From positions 23,301,924 through 23,365,923 of the forward strand of contig CM064732.1 of NCBI GenBank assembly GCA_032717465.1: a DNA stretch of 64,000 nucleotides, read 5' to 3'. The translations under genes were made by a program, and so were the position numbers. Origin of the DNA: Coenobita brevimanus (Eukaryota > Arthropoda > Malacostraca > Decapoda > Coenobitidae). Positions 23,222 to 35,498 of the stretch are shown here, one piece after another (positions within the stretch are counted from its first letter, which is position 1; the number at the start of each line of letters is the position of its first letter). The notes under the pieces are model-generated. The model was not told where the DNA came from and searched no databases. It saw nothing but the letters and a program-made list of their open reading frames with translations.

Positions 23222-23405
23222 AAGACGTTCCCACCGGACTGAGCCTGTGTAGGTTTTTATCCAAGGTGTGTTTGAGGTTTACTGCTCACGTGATACCACT
23301 CAGAGATATATGAGGCTAGTAACTCACATATTAAATGTCAGGATCTACTTGCCTTGCCCCGGGCTCCCATGCTCCTCATGGGGCAATACAGGATTAGATG
23401 ATGTA
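23219..23405 (+). mobile_element. tRNA-derived SINE, copy 3 (3' part)
   Basis: It matches the 3' body of copies 1, 2 and 4: CGGACTGAGCC, AGGTTTTTATCC (B-box region), TTTACTGCTCACGTGATACC, CCCCGGGCTCCCATGCTCC, and the GGATTAGATGATG tail. The upstream head with the A box is missing and replaced by (CA)n. Confidence 0.75.
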
Positions 23406-23415
23406 GGTGTGTATG

Positions 23416-23418
<3 letters not shown>

Positions 23419-23465
<47 letters not shown>

Positions 23466-23645
23466 CGAGATACAGTAGATAGATAGATATAGACAGATAG
23501 ATAGACAGATAGATATACTGACTGATAGATAGATAGATTTTATATATATATACAGATAGATAGATAGATAGATAGATATAGATATAGATATAGATAGATA
23601 GATAGATAGATAGGTACATAGATAGATAGATAGATAGATATACGG
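23419..23645. repeat. (TA)n, (GA)n and (GATA)n microsatellites
   Basis: TA repeat to 23,450, GA to about 23,465, then GATA/GACA-type units to 23,640. Confidence 0.96.
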
Positions 23646-24990
23646 GTATACTATAGTCCAAGAGGCTATAATTGCCATGAAATTAATCATTTTTTTTTAA
23701 ATGAAAAATTTATGTACAACTGTGAACAAAGTCTGCTGGCTCTCCTCTGCCCTCTATGGCAATGGAAAATGTTGGATGGACTATTCTTATGTGACAACAA
23801 TATGAAGATTTAACAAAAGAGCATGAGAGGAATGGATACACATTTTTAGTTAAACATAAAACATTATATGGATGGAAGGACACAGTGCTGCCGGAAGGCT
23901 GTCGGTGAACTTTCACTTATGACCTTACATCCTTCATTAAACCCATCAGCACTGGGGTGCATTACTAAACTGAATATAACCTCAGACAGCTGCAGGAAGA
24001 AAGGCTCAATAGGGAAGACTTTCCATATCGGAGTGGTTAACCATTATTTCATTAGTAAAGGTCAGTTTGAACTTGCACAGAACTGTTTAGCAATTGCAAG
24101 AAGGTAATATAAAAATCACCACTTTTACTGAAGGTGCAAAACAGACCAGTTTCTGACCATTTCACAACTAGAGTTCTCACCTAATCTAAATATAATTGCT
24201 GGATGTTTTCAGGATTAAATCTGAAAATTAAATTTCCATTTACGTTAAAATTTCTGCTGGTCATTTTTTTTTTTTTTTACTTGCATGAAACTGTCTAAAA
24301 TCAGCTGAAATACTCGTAAACCACTCAGTATTTATCCGTCAAAAAGTTAATTCCCTGAACCCGATGATCGCATATTTAGGTAAATCTTGCAGCCTCAAAA
24401 GGTCTTCATTGAGCTCAGAGTATGTAAATAAAATCATTCAGTAAAGATTATCATGGTGCAAAAAAAAATAATAACGTTGTCCACGAGAAGGGGTTTACGT
24501 TACAAGAGAAGAAGACTTGAGTTAATGCCTGCAGACTGCATGATGCTCAGTAAGGCAGGCAAATATTTTTGCTGTTTCAGTATATATCGTATATAGTACA
24601 CCCCGCTATAGTCAGTATTATATCTAATATCCAAACCATACTGCTGGGTGAGTAGGATAAAGGGGGGACCATTCTTTGGCCAAGCGTCTGGAGACAACAA
24701 AGTAAAATAAAGACCCATCATATGAAATAGTTAACCAAAGTCCTTCTGCTCCAGAGTTATGTCGAATCGTGCGGTGCTAGTGTGTTAACCTTTTTCTTGT
24801 CCAGAATATAATGTTTACATTTTATCCTTATTTACATACAGTATCAGTATCATTCAGTACAGGAAATCCCCTTCCCGTTGGGTTGGTGAGATATAGTATA
24901 GCACTAATTAACTTCTTCATTATGAGAGCTTTTTCCTAAACTTTGTAAAACCGTCGAGAGAACATATAGAATGAAATGTAAAGGATGATA

Positions 24991-24993
<3 letters not shown>
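23646..24993. other. Unclassified non-coding stretch
   Basis: About 1.35 kb without recognisable domains. Small frames of 68-79 codons (for example the minus strand at 24,500-24,721) have no similarity I can name. A TTAA followed by TTCCCTGAACCCG near 24,348 looks like other TTAA-type ends here, but I found no partner. Confidence 0.45.

Positions 24994-25022
<29 letters not shown>
24994..25022. repeat. Poly-A tract
   Basis: About 29 consecutive A residues, close upstream of the minisatellite. No retroelement body was recognised on its 5' side. Confidence 0.9.
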
Positions 25023-25079
25023 CGTCGTAGGCAGGGATTAATGACAGAGGATATGAACGTAGTCAGCCATTCGCCTGCC

Positions 25080-26830
25080 TTATCTTCACCCCTCCACTCC
25101 TCTACCCATCCACCCCTGCACTCCTCTACCCATCCACCCCTGCACTCCTCTACCCATCCACCCTTGCACTCTTTTACCCGTCCACCCCTGCACTCCTCTA
25201 CCCGTCCATCCTTGCACTCCCCTACCCATCCATCCTTGCACTCCTCTACCCATCCACCCCTGCACTCCTCTACCCATCCACCCCTGCACTCCTCTACCCA
25301 TCCACCCTTGCACTCCTCTACCCATCCACCCCTGCACTTCTCTACCCATCCACCCTTGCACTCTTTTACCCGTCCACCCCTGCACTCCTCAACACATCCA
25401 CCCTTGCACTCCCCTACCCATCCATCCTTGCACTCCTCTACCCATCCACCCCTGCACTCCTCTACCCATTCATCCTTGCACTCCTCTACCCATCCACCCC
25501 TGCACTCCTCTACCCATCCACTCCTGCACTCCTCAACACATCCACCCTTGCACTCCCCTACCCATCCATCCTTGCACTCCTCTACCCATCCACCCTTGCA
25601 CTCCTCTACCCATCCACCCCTGCACTCCTCTACCCATCCACCCCTGCACTCCTCTACCCATCCACCCTTGCACTCCTCTACCCATCCACCCCTGCACTCC
25701 TCTACCCATCCACCCTTGCACTCCTCTACCCATCCACCCTTGCACTCCTCTACCCATCCACCCCTGCACTCCTCTACCCATCCACCCTTGCACTCCTCTA
25801 CCCATCCACCCCTGCACTCCTCTACCCATCCACCCCTGCACTCCTCTGCCCATCCACTCCTGCACTCCGCTACCCATCCACCCATCCACTGCTCGATCCA
25901 TCCACCCATCCACTGCTCGATCCATCAACCCATCCACTCCTTGATCCATCAACCCATCCACTCCTCGATCCATCAACCCATCCACTCCTCGATCCATCAA
26001 CCCATCCACTGGTCTACCCATCCACCCATCCACTCCTCTATCCATCCACCCATCCACTCCTCGATCCATGCACGCATCCACTCGTCTGCCCATCCACCCA
26101 TCCACTCTTGTATCTATCCACCCCTCCAATCCTCTACCCATCCACCCTTCCATTCCTCTACCCATCCACACTTCCAATCCTCTACCCATCCATCCTTCCA
26201 ATCCTCTACCCATCCACCCTTCCACGTTTCTTATTCCTGCACCATAGCCCCTTCACCCATTTCCCTCCCTCCCCCCACTGTCAAAATCCACGCCTTCACC
26301 CCTACTCATCACCCGTACGAGTATTTTCCTCCACACCCTTACACATCTACACCATGTCCATCCCTTCATCTCCTCCATCCATCCACACCACCATTCCCCC
26401 TCCACAACTCCACCTCTCCACTCTTCTACCCATCCACATCTTCAACAGTCCACACCTTCACCCATCTACACTTCCACCCATCCACACCTCCACCCAACCA
26501 CACCACCATACTCCTACCCATCCACATCACCACTCATTACACCACCCATCCACATCTCCACTCATCCACATCTCCACTCATTCACACCACCCATCCACAT
26601 CTCCACTCATCCACATCTCCACTCATTCACACCACCCATCCACATCTCCACTCATCTACACCAGCCATACACACCCCCAGTCATCCACACCCCCACCCAT
26701 CCACACTTCCACCCATTCATACCTCCACCCATCCACACTTCCATCCATCCACAAGATCAATCATCCACCTATCCACACTTCCACCCATCTACATCTCCAT
26801 TCATTCACAGCCACCCATCCACCCTAGCAC
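25080..26830. repeat. 24-bp minisatellite (CATCCACCC-rich)
   Basis: From 25,084 to about 25,880 the unit is 24 bp, near CTCCTCTACCCATCCACCCC plus TGCA. From 25,880 to 26,110 the variant is CATCAACCCATCCACTCCTCG plus ATC. Beyond about 26,300 the pattern decays to irregular CATCCACA words. Higher-order structure exists: the block beginning CTCAACACATCCACCCTTGC recurs at about 25,387 and 25,531. Because 24 is divisible by three, frames stay open on both strands (a 616-codon plus frame coding HSSTHPPL repeats). I regard these as repeat artefacts. Confidence 0.93.
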
Positions 26831-26838
26831 TCATCTAC

Positions 26839-28829
26839 TTTTTTTTTTTAATGTGACGAAGAAGGAATCAAAGGCCACCAGCCCGCAGTAACTGTTCCCT
26901 CCAAGAGAAAAACAAAATACAAGAGAGCGCCAAAATCAAGATCCGATCATTTCAAGATGCCTGGACACATTGCGTTTAGAGGACTGGAGATCATAGGAAG
27001 CAGGAAATACAGACAGAGGGAGACAGTTCCAGAGTTGATCTGTTGCATAAGTGAAGGGCTGGGAGTAACGGTTAACTCTTGCATTAGAGAGTTGAACAGA
27101 AAAGGGATGAGAGTTTGCTGCTAGACTGGTGCTGCGCGCCCGTCGTAGAGGTAGAGGAATGCATTGCATGCAGACAGTCCAGAGGAGCAGTGGCCATTGA
27201 AGTAGCAATAGAAAAGAGATAAAGATGCAACAGTGCGGCGAACAGACAGAGGTTGAAGGGCGTCAGTAAGAGGATGAGAGTTAATGAGACGAAAAGCCTT
27301 TGACTCCATCCTATTGAGAAGAGCTGTATGTGGGGAACCTCCCCACACATGAGAGTTGTATTTCACACAGGGGCGGATAAAACCCGTGTATAGAGTCAAC
27401 AATTGTGCAGGGGTAAAGAAGGAACGGAGTTGGCTTAACACACCTAATCTCTTAGAAGCAGATTTAACAAGAGATGTATTATGATCTTTCCAAGACAAGT
27501 CCCGAGTAAATGAAACCCCAAGCATGTTCATGGATGATGCAGGATTAAGCTGAATATTATTAAACATTTGTGGGTACACCTGTGGAAGATTTTGTTGGGT
27601 TGATACGTGTAAGAACTGAGTCTTTGATGCATTAAAAAAAACAAGATTATTTTTACCCCAGTCAGAGATACGACCCAAGGCAGACATTAGGGGTGCAATA
27701 GCCTCATACCTTGTTCGTTGAAGTAATTGCTGAGATAGACGTTGCGGGAACCAAATGGAATGGTGAAGGTTAGAGTCATCAGCATATGAGTGGATAGGGT
27801 TAGGTGTACAGCTTAGAAGGTCATTGATGAATAAAAGGAAGAGAGTTGGTGATAGGACAGAGCCCTGAGGAAAACCACTGTTGATAGATCTAGGAGAAGA
27901 ACGATGGCTGTCTACAACAGCAACTATAGAACGATCAGAAAGGAAGCTAGAGATGAAGGCACAGACAGGATAGAAACCGTTAGAGGGCAGTTTGGAAATA
28001 AAAGATTTATGCCAGACTCGATCGAAAGCCTTTGAGATGTTAAGTGCAACCGCAAAACTTTCGCCAAGGTCCGGAATGGAGGATGACTAGGAGTCTGAAA
28101 AGTAGGTGAGAAGATAGCCAGTGGAGCGTCCCTGACGGAACCCATACTGACGATCAGAAAGAAGGTTGTGATAGGAAAGTCTCTTTAAAATTTTTCTATT
28201 AAGAACTGACTCGAAAACTTTTGAGATACAGGATGTTAAAGTAATTGGACGATAGTTAGAGGGTTGGGAATGATCACCGTTCTTTGGGACTGGCTGAATG
28301 AAAGCAAACTTCCAGCAAGAAGGAAAGGCATAAGTTGATAGACAAAGGCAAAAGAGTTTGCCAAGGCAGGGTGCAAGCACAGAAGCACAGATCTTGAGAA
28401 CAACAGGAGGGACTCTATCAGGCCCATATGCCTTGTCAGTACTGAGGCCTGTTATGGTAGAAAATACATCAGCTCAAGAAATTTGATGTCAGCCATGAGG
28501 AAGTCAGAGGGGGGAAGTGATGGAGGAAAAGCACCGGAATCGTCTAAGGTGGAATTGGAGGAGAAAGTCTGAGCGAAGAGATCTGTTTTAACAGTAGAAG
28601 AAATAGCTACAGAGCCATCAGAGTAGAAAAGAGGAGGGAAGGATGACGAGGTAAAGTTGTTAGAAAGGTTCTTGGCAAGGTGCCAGAAGGAGCGGGAAGA
28701 ATTCGAGCTGGAGATTTGAGAGCATTTAGTAGGGATGAAAGTATTTTTAGCAGAACGAAGAACAGACTTAGCACGATTCCGGGCAGAAACCTATAAAAGA
28801 TGTGATTCAGGGGTGGGTTCGCTCCATCA
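26839..28829 (-). mobile_element. LINE copy 2, 5'-truncated, same family as 18-21 kb
   Basis: On the plus strand it begins with an 11-T run (the poly-A tail). Reading leftward on the minus strand gives the linker (ARNRAKSVL), FLMADIKF, NYRPITLTSCISKVFE near 28,250, QYGFRQGRSTG, HSYADDSN near 27,785, a long open stretch of 188 codons (27,687-27,121) with SDWGKNNLVFFNASKT and YNSHVWGGSPH, and CPGILK near 26,950. The YADD catalytic motif is normal here. A stop and frameshift near 28,085 and a frame change near 27,120 disable it. It is truncated in the endonuclease-RT linker and inserted into the CATCCA minisatellite. Confidence 0.88.
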
Positions 28830-29100
28830 ACTACATCACCCATCCTCATCCCCTCTCTTCCAATCATTCACATTTCCACCCATCAACTCATCCACACCGA
28901 GACTTAAGCACACATCTGTCCATCCACATCTCCCCTTTGGTCTTACACCCCTCCACTCCACACCACCTTCTTCGATATTCCACACTTCACAAGCTTCTCC
29001 CTTCCACTCCTCCATACCTCCATCCCGGCTGCTCCTTCCTTCCCTCCTACGACAACGTCTCTCCATTTCCTCCACAGAAAGTAGAGATAAAGGGAGTTTG
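28830..29100. repeat. Right half of the interrupted CATCCA minisatellite
   Basis: CATCACCCATCC, CATTTCCACCCATC and CATCCACATCTCCC words match the irregular part of the array at 26,300-26,830. The LINE copy at 26,839-28,829 therefore split one array. Confidence 0.75.
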
Positions 29101-29111
29101 ACCTCTTCCCT

Positions 29112-29286
<175 letters not shown>

Positions 29287-29419
29287 CATTAATCTTTTTT
29301 ATACTTTCTTCTCTTCGTTTCAATTGATGACCATCCATTATATTGACATAATTTTCCTATTTCCATGTTAGCTTCTCGTCCAGTAGTTCTCACTTCCTCA
29401 GTCTCGCAGCTAATATTCT

Positions 29420-29423
<4 letters not shown>

Positions 29424-29466
<43 letters not shown>

Positions 29467-29468
29467 GG

Positions 29469-29500
<32 letters not shown>

Positions 29501-29502
29501 TT
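29424..29502. repeat. (TA)n and (GT)n microsatellites
   Basis: TA repeat to 29,464 and GT repeat at about 29,472-29,502. Confidence 0.97.
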
Positions 29503-30700
29503 CCAGTAACGTTCATTTGATTAAAAGAATTGCGTTACCTCGCTCCTTATTAGTTTCATTTCTGTCTTCATCCTCTTCGTCTTTGTTATTCTAAAGAAAA
29601 AGACAAATGCCTTCAGCGGCTGAGTCAGAATGGAGGCTTTGGTATGCGCGTTCGTCCGTTCGGTGTCTGCAGGCAGCAGTCATGGATCGATTTTGACAAT
29701 TGAATGCCAAATGAATCCTCTGAAGCAAATGGTGTGTCCCTGTTATAGTGGCTCATATGTTTACAATGACAGAAAGGTGAAATCCACAGTGAATAAAATT
29801 GGTCTGACGGGATAGGATGTTCAAGATGCAGTAATTTATGTAATCATCCTAATTTTGTTAAAACCCTTTGCAAATTGGCAAACTACAGAAATAAACGGAT
29901 CACACAAAGTAACAGAGTAGCTGCAAAACCTGAAATGAGCGCATAATAAAGCATCCACAGCCCACAATAAAGATCATATGGGAGATTATGTTCGAAACTT
30001 CTGTGTGGGAACACGCAGCTGGCCTTATTTTATATCTATCTTAATCTTTCCTCTCTATTCACCGTGGGGTAACGGGGTGACCGAGAGATAACCCTGCTGA
30101 ATATGGTGATAAGACAACACTGAAATATTTCCATCATTTGGTTTTCTTTCATCCCACTTTGTTACGTCAGTATGACTTTTAAAAAGTTTTCAAACAGACT
30201 GTTGTCGTCAGAGCGTAATGTGCGTGTGTGTGTGGGTGGGGACGGAAGAGGTCACATAGTTTATAATATTTTCTAACACCTGATGGTATTTTATCTCTGA
30301 AAAGGTGACGCTTCGTCATAGTATATATATGAGACAGAAACATAATCACCAGTTCCTAAAAGTTCGCGCAAGAGAGAGTAGAGAGTGGCGCGATTATTGT
30401 GAAAATGTTTCCTGCAGGTTGTGATGCTGGGTGGTACTCCCAAGGTGGATGGAAAGCTGATGACAGAGAGAGCTGGAACTCCCGTTTCATTTGCCTCCGG
30501 GATTAGCTTCTGATCATTCCCCTTTGCTGAACTTCTTCAGTGTTTCAGTAACACAGATTGTAGGGCAACATGCACTCCAATACAAGTTCCTTTAACTGTC
30601 AACACCAAGCTACACACAAATACACACTTTTGTACACTTCCTATTCATAATCTAAACAAAACAAAACAGTGGCATCTCAACGTATCGGAGTCCCCGGGGG
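29503..30700. other. Unclassified non-coding stretch
   Basis: About 1.2 kb with no domain. A 61-codon frame at 29,630-29,815 has no recognisable features. A G-run of 11 bases and a C-run lie at 30,700-30,721, just before the LINE copy. Confidence 0.45.
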
Positions 30701-30721
30701 GGGGGGATCAAAGCCCCCCCC

Positions 30722-33700
30722 TCCATCCTCCCCTCTCCCGGTGACGAAACAAGCGAGATGCCTGGAAAGACTGGCTGACTCACTTCATCATTTGTGCAAC
30801 ATTCGCGGCTTTTCTCTAACTTTCTCTCTGTTGAACACCACCTCTCCTCCTCTAAAACTCACCTTCTTTTCCTCACTGAGACTCAACTGTCTGAGGCAAA
30901 GGATAGCAAACCCATTGCAGTATCCTCCTACTTTATCTATACTCATTTCAAAGCCAGAATTGGCTGTTGTGTTTATGTACACAACAACATATGCTTCTCT
31001 TGTATTCTTGAACTTGAATCTTCTGAATTCCCTACTCTATTGCTTCGGCTTCCCTGTCATTCTTCAATTAAATATATCTGTGCTGTTTACTTATCCTCAA
31101 ATTCTACTGACTATGAAAAATTCTTCGACTATCTTACTTCTACGATGGGAAACATTCTATCAATTTCTCCTTTCTCTGAAATCTCCATTCTAGGAGATTT
31201 CAATGTTCACCACCACCTATTACTCTTCTCTCCTTTCCTTGATCCACCCGGTGAGCAAGCCTACATCTTTTTTGTCCGTAATTTCCTAGAGCAGCTTATA
31301 CAGCACCCTATCCTTATCTCTGACCGCTTTGGAGAGAGTTCCATTATAACTGTCCTCGTCCTTACTACTTATCCTTCTGCTTATGCTGTAAATCTTTTCT
31401 CTCCATTGGGCTCCTCTGATTACAACCTTATCATCTTAACCTGTCCTATCACTCCTGTAATCCCTGTGAACCCTCCCAAGAAGCACTGGTCGTGGCACTT
31501 TCGAGCTGCTGATTGGGATGTTCTCAAGCAGTTCTTCTTTGATTCTCCTTGGAATGATTATTATTTCCATGGCCAACAGCCATCTGAGTGACATGAGTGT
31601 GCTTTGAGCATTACAGAGTTTATTTTATCCTGCATGGAAGCACACATTCCTTTCTTATATCCTGTGAATAATGAAAAAAAAAAAAACTTGGTTTAATCCT
31701 TCTGCTTATGCTGCTAATCTTTTCTCTCCATTGGGCTCCTCTGATCACAACCTTATCACCTTAATCTGTTCTATCACTCCAGTAAGGCCTGTGAACCCTC
31801 CTAAGAAGCGTCGGTTGTGGCACTTTGGAGCTGATGATTGAGAGGTCCTCAGGAAGTACTTCTTTGGCTTTCCTTAGAATGATTATTGGTTCCATGGCCG
31901 ACAGCCATCTGAGTGTGCTTTGAGCATTACGGAGGTAATTCTATCCGGCATGGAAGCTTACATTCCATTCATATCCTGTGACTAATGAAAAAAAAAAAAA
32001 ACTTGGTTTAATCACAATTGTTCTAATACTGTCCACAACAAGGGTAAGGCCTACAAAAGGTGCTGGAGGAAACTCACCCCTGATCTCACCTATTTTATAT
32101 TTATGCCCGGAATCGTGCTAAGGCTGTTCTTCGCTCTGCTAAAATTAATTCCATTCGTACTACTTGCTCTGAGCTCTCCAACTCAAATTCTTCCCTCTCC
32201 TTTTGGCACCTTACCAAAAACCTTTCTTACAACTTTACCTCATCATCCTTCCCTCCTCTTTTCCACTCTGATGGCTATATAGTTATTTCTTCTACTGATA
32301 TAGTAGAACTCGTCCCTCAGACTTTCTCCTCCAATTCCACCTTAGACGATTCCGGTGCTGTTCCACCATCGCTTCATCCCTCTGACTTTCTCATGGCTGA
32401 AATTAAGATGTCCTCGGTTGATGTATTTTCTGCCATCACCGGCCTCAGTACTAACAGGGCATATGGACCTGATGGGTCCCCCCTGTTGTCCTCAAGAACT
32501 ATGTGTCTGTGCTTACACCCTGCCTCGGTTAACTCTTTAGCCTTTGTCTATCAACATGTACCTATCCTTCCTGCTGGATGTTTGCTCTCATTCAGCCTGT
32601 CCCAAAGAAGGTTAATCATTTCCATCCCTCGAACTATCACCTAACTGCTATAACATCACGTGTTTCAAAAGTTTTGAGTCTGTGTTAACAAATTAAAAAT
32701 TAAAGCGTCTTTCCTATCACAACCTTCTTTCCGATATTCATTGTGGGTTCCGTCAAGGACGCTCAACTGGCGATGTTTTCACCTACCTTTCAGACTCTTG
32801 GTCATCCCCCTTTCGGGACTAGAGCGAAAGCTTTGCCATTGCACTTGACATCTCAAAGACTTTCGGTCCAGTCTGGCATAAACCTCTAATTTCCAAACTT
32901 CTCTCTTACTGTTTCTGTCCTTCAGTCTATGCTTTCATCTCTAGCTTCCTTTCTGGTCGTTCTATAGCTACTGTTGTAGACGGCAACCGCTCATCTCGTA
33001 AAGCTATCAATAGTGATGTTCCTCAGGGCTCAGTCTTATCACCAACTTTCTTCCTTTTATTTAGCAATTACCTTTTAAGCTGCTCATCTAACCCTATCCA
33101 CTCATATGCTGATGCCACCACCCTTCACCTTTCCATTCACTTCCCGCAGCATCCATCTCAACAGTTACTTGAACAAACACAGGATGAAGCTATGGCACAC
33201 GTAATGCCTGACTTGGTTCATATGTGATTGGAGCAAAGGTAATTTTATTCTTTTCTAATCATCAAAAACTGAAGTCACTGAATGTACAGTGAGGTTGGAT
33301 GAGGAGGAAATGGAAAATGTGAGTGCATTTAAGTACTTGAGTAGTGTGATGAGTAAGGATGGAAGTTTAGAGGTTGAAGTGCTTGAAAGGGTACAACAAG
33401 GAAGAGAGGTTGCTGGTTCTTTGAAAGCAGTGATAAGGGAAGTGAACATGGAAGTGAAAAAGTTACTGCATGACAGAATTGTTATACCAACCAGGGCTGG
33501 AATCAATTATGAGTTGAATTGGAACCGAAATGGAATTGATAAAAAAAGAAAAAGATGTGAATTGGAACTGAACTAGAATTGAGAAAAATATAAAAATAAA
33601 ATTAATTGACTTGATCTGGAGTTGATATCAATTAACTGATATGAACTGATGACTGAATTTATAAAATAATATTTTTATACTGTAATATGCGAATTCATTA

Positions 33701-34130
33701 TTGTACAGTAATTAACTTACAGTATACTCAAATAAACAAAACTTATCTAATTTCTCACCCGGGATTGTCGGAATGATAAATATATATATTTTTAAATATT
33801 AATAAACAAGCTTACAAATTTTTAAGGTTTTGGGGGCCCCCCCTCAACTGGGGGCCCGGGAGGCAGTTTCAAACAGCCCCCCGCCCCCCCACAGGTAGGC
33901 CACCGCTTCCGGTCCTTCATGTAGGAACAGGTCAGCTCTGGAACTGTCTCCCTGTGTCTGTATTTCCTATTGCCATGAACTCCAGTCTTTAAAACGCAGT
34001 GTTTCCAGACATCGGGGAATAAACTGATCTTGAATTTAGCTCTCTCTTATCTTGTTATTGTTTTTTTCTCGAAAGAAATAATTTGCAGGCTCCTGGCTTT
34101 TGACTCTATCTTCCATGCATAAAAAATATG
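30722..34130 (+). mobile_element. LINE copy 3, degenerate, with foreign interior
   Basis: Same family as 18-21 kb. The 5' region (CGGTGACGA, GAGATGCCTGGAA) matches copy 1 near 18,000. The endonuclease reads [27 protein letters not shown] near 31,190 and SSDYNLI near 31,415. RT pieces follow: TGLSTNRAYGPDGSP near 32,430, a GFRQGRSTGD-like block near 32,750, and a SYADATT-like catalytic box near 33,100 in which the second Asp is lost. The RT ends near 33,240. The normal 3' end (GQLWNCLPVSVFP, then the UTR) resumes at 33,905-34,130. Segment 31,371-31,695 is tandemly duplicated. It is inactive. Confidence 0.83.
33270..33525 (+). pseudogene. RTE-type LINE fragment inside LINE copy 3
   Basis: It reads VRLDEEEMENVSAFKYL, SKDGSLEVEV, ERVQQGREVAGSLKAV, MEVKKLLHDRIVIPT and AGINYE. 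This is the RTE-type segment after the RT palm (E.V..FKYLG, V..R...G, K..LY...V.PT..Y). It occupies the place where copy 3 should contain its own C-terminal domain. The following 33,525-33,900 is low-complexity AATTGGAAC/AATTGATA sequence and a G/C-homopolymer-rich stretch. Confidence 0.72.
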
Positions 34131-34665
34131 TATATACCGTAGCAAGTTAGACCAGCCTTATAATAGGGTGCCTCCGTTTGTGGAAGGTTTTACCAAGGGT
34201 CATCACTCCGAATTAGTTGAAAAACTCTGATCTGTAACTTAACAACGGGTGATAATTATGAACTGACATATTCCCTGGATAATCGGTTCCACTCAGTTGG
34301 GCAGGTATCTGAGAAATGTGTATGTGGACGTTACAATAATACCGACATACACTAAAATTTGTATGGGCTGTAAGAAAAGAACATCCGAAGAGGTGGGTCG
34401 CTGGTAGACATAGGCAGAGAAGCCATGTGATGAAGAGAATTTAATTGTTGTGCTAGAGAAAAAAGGAGGCAGATTACTTAGACCCTGGTTTTATGACTTG
34501 AAATTCTTAGAAGTTAAGAGGAACTACTGACCGGGACTGTACTTATGGTTAAATACTGAAAACCATTATAAGAATTATTGCTATATTGTTGATAAATAAA
34601 CAAAAGGTTTGACGAAGAGTAGAAACTGGTGATTGCAATTTGTTTGAAGATGCAGATGAACGAGA

Positions 34666-34670
<5 letters not shown>
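34131..34670. other. Unclassified stretch
   Basis: No gene or repeat family recognised between LINE copy 3 and a (CT)n tract. Confidence 0.4.
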
Positions 34671-34725
<55 letters not shown>

Positions 34726-34741
34726 CTCTCTCCTTCTCTCT
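34671..34741. repeat. (CT)n microsatellite
   Basis: CT repeat with one ATT interruption near 34,722. Confidence 0.96.
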
Positions 34742-34985
34742 AGATATATATATTTCCTTTTCTTCTCCACTCCTTGGACACTATGAATCACAATATACTG
34801 TGGGTAGTCTAACCTGTGATATGTAATCAAGAAGTTAGAAGTCTTTATTCGTAGTGACATAAACTGATGTGCGGTTTAAATGAAAAGGGCACTCAGTTGA
34901 TAGTTCTTACACTTTATTGCCTTCCTTTCTAACTATAGGTCCTTCCCTCCTAATTTATAAATGGGAAATGTTGATGATGGCTATG

Positions 34986-34987
<2 letters not shown>

Positions 34988-35041
<54 letters not shown>
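34988..35041. repeat. (TA)n microsatellite
   Basis: Pure TA repeat. Confidence 0.97.
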
Positions 35042-35042
<1 letters not shown>

Positions 35043-35440
35043 TTTCTGAGTCTTGAGGCTCATTTACCTAGCTTGGGAAAGACTTTCTTAAATGGAGGGG
35101 TTAAACGCTGCTTTCATTGACATTTTCACTACAAAAGATCTACTCTAGCCTGTTTTAAGTCATGTGGAGCCAGGAAGAACAAAACCCAGAGATTCTCGGA
35201 GAGAAGGGGTAAGGGTCAGGTCTAAGCCCTCGTATAAGAGATAAGCAGAAGGATTGTTGTCAACCTCTTCACCACGAGAGGCACATTTGAAGCTGAGAAA
35301 ATTTGCATGTGGGCAATCAAAATGTATTAGGGGATTCGTCATACTTGAATGTGGCGAAGGATATTGATTTTTGCCTCTGCGCTACAAGACTTCCTTCCCC
35401 AACATGATGCAAATAATGTCGTCAGATTGCGGCAAGACTG

Positions 35441-35443
<3 letters not shown>
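35042..35443. other. Unclassified stretch
   Basis: A 60-codon minus-strand frame at 35,160-35,342 has no recognisable domain. Nothing else is supported. Confidence 0.4.

Positions 35444-35492
<49 letters not shown>
35444..35492. repeat. (GA)n microsatellite
   Basis: Pure GA repeat. Confidence 0.97.

Positions 35493-35498
<6 letters not shown>

Noticed and set aside
24500..24721. 73-codon minus frame as a possible exon
   Set aside because: No recognisable domain, no convincing splice context, and flanked by unclassified DNA; too weak to call.
25041..26891. 616-codon plus-strand open frame as a Ser/His/Pro-rich protein
   Set aside because: It is produced by a 24-bp tandem repeat whose length is divisible by three; several frames on both strands are open and no non-repeat domain is attached.
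34131..34670. Possible LINE remnant between copy 3 and (CT)n
   Set aside because: I could not read any reverse transcriptase or endonuclease motif in either strand.
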